Source: Acidobacteriota bacterium (GTDB taxonomy: Bacteria > Acidobacteriota > Terriglobia > Terriglobales > Acidobacteriaceae). From it: a stretch of 9,000 nucleotides of DNA. The stretch lies in assembly GCA_003225615.1 (NCBI GenBank), contig QIAS01000122.1:1-9000 (forward strand), given 5' to 3'. The notes below the pieces were generated by a model. The model was not told where the DNA came from. It searched no databases and saw nothing but the letters and a program-made list of their open reading frames with translations. The stretch's first letter is position 1; every line of letters starts with the position of its first letter. Below are positions 5,612 to 9,000 of the stretch, in pieces. The translations under genes and the position numbers were made by a program.

Positions 5612-6850
5612 TCATTGGGCCGATTGCGTCGCTTCGGGTCGGGTATTCATTTGCCGGCTGACCTGTTCCACCTCGCGGAAGACGCGCAAAGTATTCCCGC
5701 CGAGAATTTTGCGAATGTCGTCGGCGCTGTAACCGCGGTCGAGCAGAGCTTGCGTAATCTTGGGCAGGTCGGCGGCGGAATCGATGCCTTCCGGCGTGGC
5801 GCCGCTGACGCCGTCAAAATCGGAGCCCAGGCCCACGTGGTCGATTCCCGCCACTTTCGCGACGTGGTCAATGTGATCAATCAATGATTTCAGGGGAGGG
5901 CGGGGAATCTTGGCTGCCCATTCCCGCCAGATGTGATCATAGTCGGAAAAAGAGACCGGCTTACCTTCCGCCTTGCGCTTTTCGATGAAAGCCTTCTCCG
6001 CCGCGTCCTGATCGGCCTTTTGCGCTTCGTTGGCCTTGCGATAGTTTTCGTCTCCATTCTTCGCTACGGCGCGCAACATTTCGTCGGTCATGTTGCGCGG
6101 ATGATTGGTCAAGGCGCGGGCCGAAGAGTGCGAGGCGATTACCGGAGCCTTGGTCGTTGCGATCGCATCCCAGAACGTCTTGTCGGAGACATGAGAAATA
6201 TCCACCATCATGCCCAAGCGGTTCATTTCGAGAACAACTTGCTTGCCGAAATCGGTGAGGCCATTGTGATGCTGTATCTTGGGGTCGTTGACGTCGCCGG
6301 AAGAATCGGCCCATTCGTTGGTGTTAGACCAGCTCAGAGTCATGTAACGGACTCCCAAGCGGTAGAAATCGCGAAGCAGGTGAATATCGTTCTCGATAGA
6401 GTGGCCACCTTCAATACCCATCAGGGCAGCTAATTTCTTCTGCTGATGAGCCCGCTCGATGTCGGCCACGCTGAAAGCCATCATCATGCGCCCCGGGTGA
6501 TGCGCGGCCTGCTCGTAGACGGAATCGATCAGGTCAAACGTGTGCTGTGCGAAGTGACCCTGGGTCGTCGTGGGATCAGCCCAAATGGAAAAGAATTCAG
6601 CGCCCAGATTTCCCGCGCGCGCCTTATCCAGGCTGATGTGGCCGGGATCTTTGGGATCCGTGTTGCCGATATCGTAGTTTTCGTCGAGGAAGCGCTGGGG
6701 CGTGTCGGCGTGCGTGTCTATCACGATGGCGGAGTCGTGGATCTGGCGGGCGCGAGGGCTGATGGTATGGGAGTTGGAATGAGTCACCTGTGTAAGAGCG
6801 ACTGCGTTGACTAGAAGAAGGATAAGAAAACAACGACGTAAAAGGGTCAT
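5612..6850 (-). CDS. Exported M19 (renal-type) dipeptidase with a missing core segment
   Basis: This 412-residue zinc dipeptidase is expected to hydrolyse dipeptides in the periplasm. Residues 1-20 are a signal peptide. The metal ligands all appear: His47-x-Asp49 (DTHADTP), Glu147 (GIEGGHS), His220 (DISHVS), His241 (ASHSSARAL) and Asp344 (GSDFDG); Arg252 (NHPRN) matches the substrate arginine. Oddly, after MLRAVAKNG (258-266) the text jumps straight to DENYRKANEAQ. Family members normally have GGVVMVNF-type residues here, a core barrel strand; about 12-14 residues appear to be absent in frame. A long charged helix (268-300) follows. The ATG at 6850 lacks a Shine-Dalgarno but starts a proper signal peptide. 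The cyclophilin genes lie downstream on the same strand, possibly in one transcript. Activity is uncertain. Confidence 0.88.
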   Translation of the reverse strand: MTLLRRCFLILLLVNAVALTQVTHSNSHTISPRARQIHDSAIVIDTHADTPQRFLDENYDIGNTDPKDPGHISLDKARAGNLGAEFFSIWADPTTTQGHFAQHTFDLIDSVYEQAAHHPGRMMMAFSVADIERAHQQKKLAALMGIEGGHSIENDIHLLRDFYRLGVRYMTLSWSNTNEWADSSGDVNDPKIQHHNGLTDFGKQVVLEMNRLGMMVDISHVSDKTFWDAIATTKAPVIASHSSARALTNHPRNMTDEMLRAVAKNGDENYRKANEAQKADQDAAEKAFIEKRKAEGKPVSFSDYDHIWREWAAKIPRPPLKSLIDHIDHVAKVAGIDHVGLGSDFDGVSGATPEGIDSAADLPKITQALLDRGYSADDIRKILGGNTLRVFREVEQVSRQMNTRPEATQSAQ

Positions 6851-6858
6851 AGAGGGGC

Positions 6859-6890
6859 GCGCCGATCACGGGCGCAAGTAAAAGATTGTA
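6859..6890 (-). promoter_or_regulatory. Promoter and 5' hairpin of the dipeptidase gene
   Basis: TACAAT (6885-6890) with TTCCTG 17 bp upstream (6908-6913) is a weak sigma-70-like pair; the start would be near 6878. The short leader contains GCGCC/GGCGC (6859-6863 and 6871-6875), a 5-bp stem ending eight bases before the ATG, in place of a recognisable Shine-Dalgarno. The rest of the gap to 7013 holds only the repeat described at 6959-7010. Confidence 0.35.
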
Positions 6891-6958
6891 TACGGCGGGC
6901 GGGTGGTCAGGAATTCAGATTTCAGACACCGAGCTTATGCGCGTGAGAGAAAAACATT

Positions 6959-7010
6959 TTAACCGCAGAGACCGCTGAGTTTCCGTCGAGGACGCTGAGG
7001 AACGCAGATT
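6959..7010. repeat. Degenerate CGCAGAG/CGCTGAG intergenic repeat block
   Basis: Four variants of one heptamer occur in the same direction: CGCAGAG (6964-6970), CGCTGAG (6973-6979), CGCTGAG (6993-6999) and CGCAGAT (7003-7009), preceded by TTTTAACC. The block resembles the 'TTTAACCGCAGAGACGCAGAG' family that I recall between genes in Acidobacteriota and other soil bacteria. It lies between the 3' end of the DUF5715 gene and the dipeptidase promoter. Confidence 0.55.
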
Positions 7011-7013
7011 AAG

Positions 7014-7819
7014 TTAGGGCTGCCCTGCAGTGCTTCCAGCGCTTGGCGATTCGCTCGCGTCGGGCAGGCACCAGGCACAAGACGAAGGCGTTGCCACGTT
7101 GAGCAGGCGGGGCGCTTGCGCAGTCTCGATTTCCACCGCACGTTGCATCGAAACTATGGTCTGGCTCTGCCGCCAATCGGCGTAGCGGTCCGAGACCATT
7201 ACATGGAACACCCACTGACGACGCTCTTCTTCGGGCTCCACAAGGCCGAGGGCACGCAGGTAGAAAAGATAGCGTTCCATGAACCTGACCTGTTCACGAG
7301 ACATGCCCCGGCGCTGCAGATCTACGGTGAGCCCGGCCAGATGCGACGACGCGGTCTCGCCCCGTTCCGGAGCGGCATTGCGGTTATGACGGCGCAGCTT
7401 TCGCTGCACGATCACGGTGCGCACCGCGGAGTTTACCTGGATCTGTTCGTGGAAGCGGTGGTAATAGGCCTGGCTCAGGTCGCCCAGGAAATCGCGAGTC
7501 CAGGAGCGGCAGAAGCGGCGCTTGGGATCAAGTCTGGGATCGAAGCGCAAGGCCTCGTTCGCCGTGATGGGAACCAGGACTTCGCGGGCTTTCAGATTTT
7601 CGAGTTCGTCATCGTCGGCGATGCCCGCAGCAGCGATTCATGCGAGGGACGGAACATCGGGTTCCAGCGGAGATAACGGAAGTGACGGCCACTGGAGCGC
7701 TTGGTGCGGCGGCCCGTGTAGCGATGCATGGCAGAGGCCGGAATGCATGCAGCCACGATCAACAGCAGAGCCAGAGAAAATCGCTGTGTTCTCGCTTGCA
7801 CGAAATGGCCTCGGGTCAT
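7014..7819 (-). pseudogene. DUF5715-like exported protein, broken by a frameshift near 7623
   Basis: Two minus-strand frames hold one gene. The first (ATG at 7819) gives a signal sequence ending CIPASA (VAAC could also be a lipobox at Cys25), then HRYTGRRTKRSSGRHFRYL and RWNPMFRPSHESLLR, and runs into a stop at 7592-7594. The second is open from 7637: IADDDELENLKAREVLVPI (from 7622), then ALRFDPRLDPKRRFCRSWTRD, NSAVRTVIVQRKLRRHN and SSHLAGLTVDLQRRG, to TAA at 7014. The text reads as one acidobacterial DUF5715-type protein if the frame changes between CGG (7625-7627) and ATC (7620-7622). From memory, relatives carry about 10-13 more residues here, suggesting a small deletion. H-x6-D in the SSHLAGLTVD segment resembles the M15 DD-peptidase zinc motif. 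It could be a decayed gene or an assembly error. The last 50 residues (after VMVSDRYADW) look unconserved. Confidence 0.7.
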
Positions 7820-7823
7820 AGCA

Positions 7824-7845
7824 CCTGCTCAAATGTTCGAGCAGG
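7824..7845 (-). promoter_or_regulatory. 5'-terminal hairpin at the DUF5715 start codon
   Basis: CCTGCTC (7839-7845) and GAGCAGG (7824-7830) form a perfect 7-bp stem with an 8-base loop. The stem ends four bases before the ATG, and its final AGG is the only ribosome-binding element, so folding would occlude it. The predicted transcript start (about 7844) puts the stem at the very 5' end of the mRNA. Confidence 0.5.
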
Positions 7846-7850
7846 CGTGT

Positions 7851-7878
7851 ATTGTAAAACGGAGTTGCACAATCACAA
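7851..7878 (-). promoter_or_regulatory. Sigma-70-like promoter of the DUF5715 gene
   Basis: TTGTGA (7873-7878), 16-bp spacer, TACAAT (7851-7856) on the minus strand. Four of six and five of six positions match TTGACA/TATAAT. The predicted start near 7844 gives a leader of about 25 bases. Confidence 0.45.
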
Positions 7879-7985
7879 CCGCTAATTTGCCGTCTGGGGG
7901 GTTACGCAGGAGAGTTCCCCCGCCGGTTACTCCTGGTTACCTGAGTTTTCTTACGCGAAATGCCCATGTCGGCTACGGATGCAAG

Positions 7986-8001
7986 AGCAAATCAGGTGCC
8001 A
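7986..8001 (-). promoter_or_regulatory. Sigma-54 (RpoN) promoter
   Basis: On the minus strand the sequence reads TGGCAC-CTGAT-TTGCT, matching the sigma-54 consensus TGGCAC-N5-TTGCW at all fixed positions, with GG (-24) and GC (-12) separated by exactly ten bases. The predicted start is near 7975, reading away from sdhB toward the DUF5715 gene, whose ATG lies about 155 bases on. An 8-bp inverted repeat, GCGAAATG/CATTTCGC (7955-7962 and 8000-8007), brackets the promoter and early transcript. The target may be the DUF5715 gene or an untranslated RNA in 7846-7975; no ORF with gene-like features lies there. Confidence 0.65.
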
Positions 8002-8061
8002 TTTCGCAGCGCATGCATTTGTTTGGCTTCACGCGTTTAGGACAGATCCCGACGGGCTGAA

Positions 8062-8108
8062 ACTTGCCTGGGATGACAATTGCTGTTCAGAGATGACAAT
8101 TACTTGCC
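8062..8108 (-). repeat. Paired direct repeats upstream of the sigma-54 promoter (candidate enhancer sites)
   Basis: GATGACAATT occurs exactly at 8072-8081 and 8092-8101, a 20-bp period or two helical turns. The pair is flanked by exact copies of ACTTGCC (8062-8068 and 8102-8108). Relative to the predicted sigma-54 start at 7975 the repeats lie at about -97 to -126, where AAA+ enhancer-binding proteins bind. The right copy also forms an imperfect hairpin (8092-8111) just past the sdhB stop. Confidence 0.5.
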
Positions 8109-8117
8109 ATCAAATAA

Positions 8118-8870
8118 TCACTTTCTGAACAAGTCACCAATGGCCTGTTTCATGACCTCGCGCCCTACTTCAGAAATAGAGCGCGTCAAGGGAATGTCCT
8201 TGGGGCAAATCTCCACGCAATTCTGCGCATAGCCGCACTCTTGGATGCCACCATCCCCCATCAGAGCTGCCAGTCGTTCGCGTTTTAATGCTTGCCCGGT
8301 AGGATGCGTATTGAACAGGCGGACCTGCGAGATAGTCGCGGCGCCGACGAATCCGGTGGACTCGTCGAATTGCGGGCAGGCCTCCATGCAGCAACAGCAG
8401 GAGATGCAGCGGGAAAGGGGATAGGCCTGCTCCTGATCCTGCATGGTAAGGCGCGGACCCGGGCCCAGGTCGTAGGTGCCGTCGATCGGCACCCAGGATT
8501 TGGTGCGCTTCAAATTTTCAAACAGCACGCTGCGGTCGACCGCGAGATCGCGGATAACCGGAAATTTCGAAAATGGCTCGAGCGTGAGGGGTTGATCGAG
8601 CTTGTCGAGCAGGGCAGAGCAGGCCATGCGGGCGCGGCCATTGATGAGCATGGCGCAGGAGCCGCAGATTTCTTCCAGGCAGTTCGAGTCATAGGTGATG
8701 GGCGTGGTCTTTTTGCCGTCGCGGGTGACGGGATTGGCCGCAATTTCCATCAGCGTAGAGGTTACGTTGCGGCCCGGTTTGTAGGGGAGCTCGAATTCCT
8801 CCCAGTACGATTTCGAGGTTGGATTCGCCTGCCGTTTGATCTTTATGATGACCGGTTTGTTGTTGGGCAT
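8118..8870 (-). CDS. sdhB: Succinate dehydrogenase / fumarate reductase iron-sulfur subunit
   Basis: This 250-residue subunit carries electrons from the flavoprotein SdhA through three Fe-S clusters to the membrane anchor and quinone. The [2Fe-2S] ligands are Cys64, Cys69, Cys72 and Cys84 (C-x4-C-x2-C-x11-C). The ferredoxin-like half has Cys155, Cys158, Cys161 and Cys222 for [4Fe-4S], and Cys165, Cys212 and Cys218 for [3Fe-4S]; all are present. The run CISCCCC adds two non-ligand cysteines. The wording ECGYAQNCVEICPKDIPLT resembles the Bacillus-type enzymes. ATG at 8870 follows the stop of a small membrane protein by three bases with only a weak ribosome site, suggesting translational coupling. 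No sdhA lies directly before it in the window; it would be expected beyond the right edge. Downstream are only regulatory repeats. Confidence 0.95.
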   Translation of the reverse strand: MPNNKPVIIKIKRQANPTSKSYWEEFELPYKPGRNVTSTLMEIAANPVTRDGKKTTPITYDSNCLEEICGSCAMLINGRARMACSALLDKLDQPLTLEPFSKFPVIRDLAVDRSVLFENLKRTKSWVPIDGTYDLGPGPRLTMQDQEQAYPLSRCISCCCCMEACPQFDESTGFVGAATISQVRLFNTHPTGQALKRERLAALMGDGGIQECGYAQNCVEICPKDIPLTRSISEVGREVMKQAIGDLFRK

Positions 8871-8873
8871 GAT

Positions 8874-9000
8874 TCAGGTTTTCTGGTTTTTATGAATTCC
8901 CATATCGATATGCTCTGGTTCATCCTGATGGCGATATCGGAAAAGGAAGACCACTCCGAAGATCAACCACAGTACTGCGTACAAGACCTCGTCAGTCGAA
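8874..9000 (-). CDS. Small membrane protein upstream of sdhB (partial)
   Basis: An open minus-strand frame enters from the right edge and ends at TGA (8874-8876). The visible 41 residues are STDEVLYAVLWLIFGVVFL, then the basic FRYRH and a polar tail ending HKNQKT. The hydrophobic stretch EVLYAVLWLIFGVVFLF is a transmembrane helix, and the following RYRH suggests a cytoplasmic tail by the positive-inside rule. It stops three bases before the sdhB ATG, so it is probably in the same operon. This is not the C-terminus of a typical SdhA. It may be a small accessory or anchor protein of the succinate dehydrogenase cluster; the family cannot be named from this fragment. Confidence 0.7.
   Translation of the reverse strand, partial: STDEVLYAVLWLIFGVVFLFRYRHQDEPEHIDMGIHKNQKT

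Noticed and set aside
5300..5887. 195-residue plus-strand open frame
   Set aside because: Antisense shadow of the dipeptidase and cyclophilin genes and the gap between them.
7592..7637. Programmed ribosomal frameshift in the DUF5715 gene
   Set aside because: No slippery heptamer, no stimulatory structure recognised, and the junction appears to lack homologous residues, which points to mutation or assembly error.
7116..7676. 186-residue plus-strand open frame
   Set aside because: Antisense to the recognisable DUF5715 protein text.
7896..7940. Known riboswitch (c-di-GMP, molybdenum cofactor or cobalamin) in the GGTTAC-rich stretch
   Set aside because: Repeated GGTTAC and G/C runs are present, but I could not find the conserved core of any class I know on either strand.
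7728..8060. 110-residue plus-strand open frame through the sdhB-DUF5715 gap
   Set aside because: It overlaps the DUF5715 signal-peptide region antisense and the regulatory elements; residue composition is not protein-like.

Overview
The window reads as part of a bacterial chromosome of moderate-to-high GC, most likely from an Acidobacteriota lineage (class Terriglobia, Koribacter-like). I base this on gene family character: a BON protein fused to a glycine-zipper domain, a PilZ protein with a small N-terminal Cys/His ribbon, a DUF5715-type exported protein, and degenerate 'CGCAGAG/CGCTGAG' and 'ACCACAAAGGACACGA' intergenic repeats. The assignment is inference from remembered family distributions, not a search result. 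I see no phage, IS element, CRISPR array, tRNA or rRNA.

Layout, left to right. 1-73: probable C-terminal tail of a plus-strand gene, ended by a perfect 10-bp hairpin. 148-2561, minus strand: an exported monohaem cytochrome c, a BON/glycine-zipper probable lipoprotein with a good intrinsic terminator after it, and a zinc-ribbon-like PilZ protein. 2818-4233, plus strand: mobA and an orphan MlaF-type ABC ATPase. Both have TATGAT -10 boxes so close to their start codons that the mRNAs should be leaderless or nearly so. 4239-6850, minus strand: a cytoplasmic cyclophilin, an exported cyclophilin paralogue, and an exported M19 (renal-type) dipeptidase that lacks a core strand segment. 7014-7819, minus strand: a DUF5715-like exported protein broken by a frameshift. 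8118-9000, minus strand: succinate dehydrogenase iron-sulfur subunit (sdhB), almost touching the end of a small membrane protein that runs off the edge.

The most notable regulatory stretch is 7820-8117. It contains a near-perfect sigma-54 promoter on the minus strand and a paired direct repeat about 100-125 bp upstream of the predicted start, where an enhancer-binding protein would bind. There is also a separate sigma-70-like promoter whose predicted transcript begins with a hairpin next to the DUF5715 start codon. The DUF5715 protein itself carries an S-x-H-x6-D signature like the zinc site of M15 DD-peptidases, which suggests a peptidoglycan-related role for an otherwise uncharacterised family.

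Functionally the window is mostly housekeeping and envelope biology: respiration (sdhB, cytochrome c), molybdenum cofactor synthesis (mobA), periplasmic folding and peptide turnover (cyclophilins, dipeptidase), envelope proteins (BON protein, MlaF-like ATPase, DUF5715) and possible c-di-GMP sensing (PilZ).
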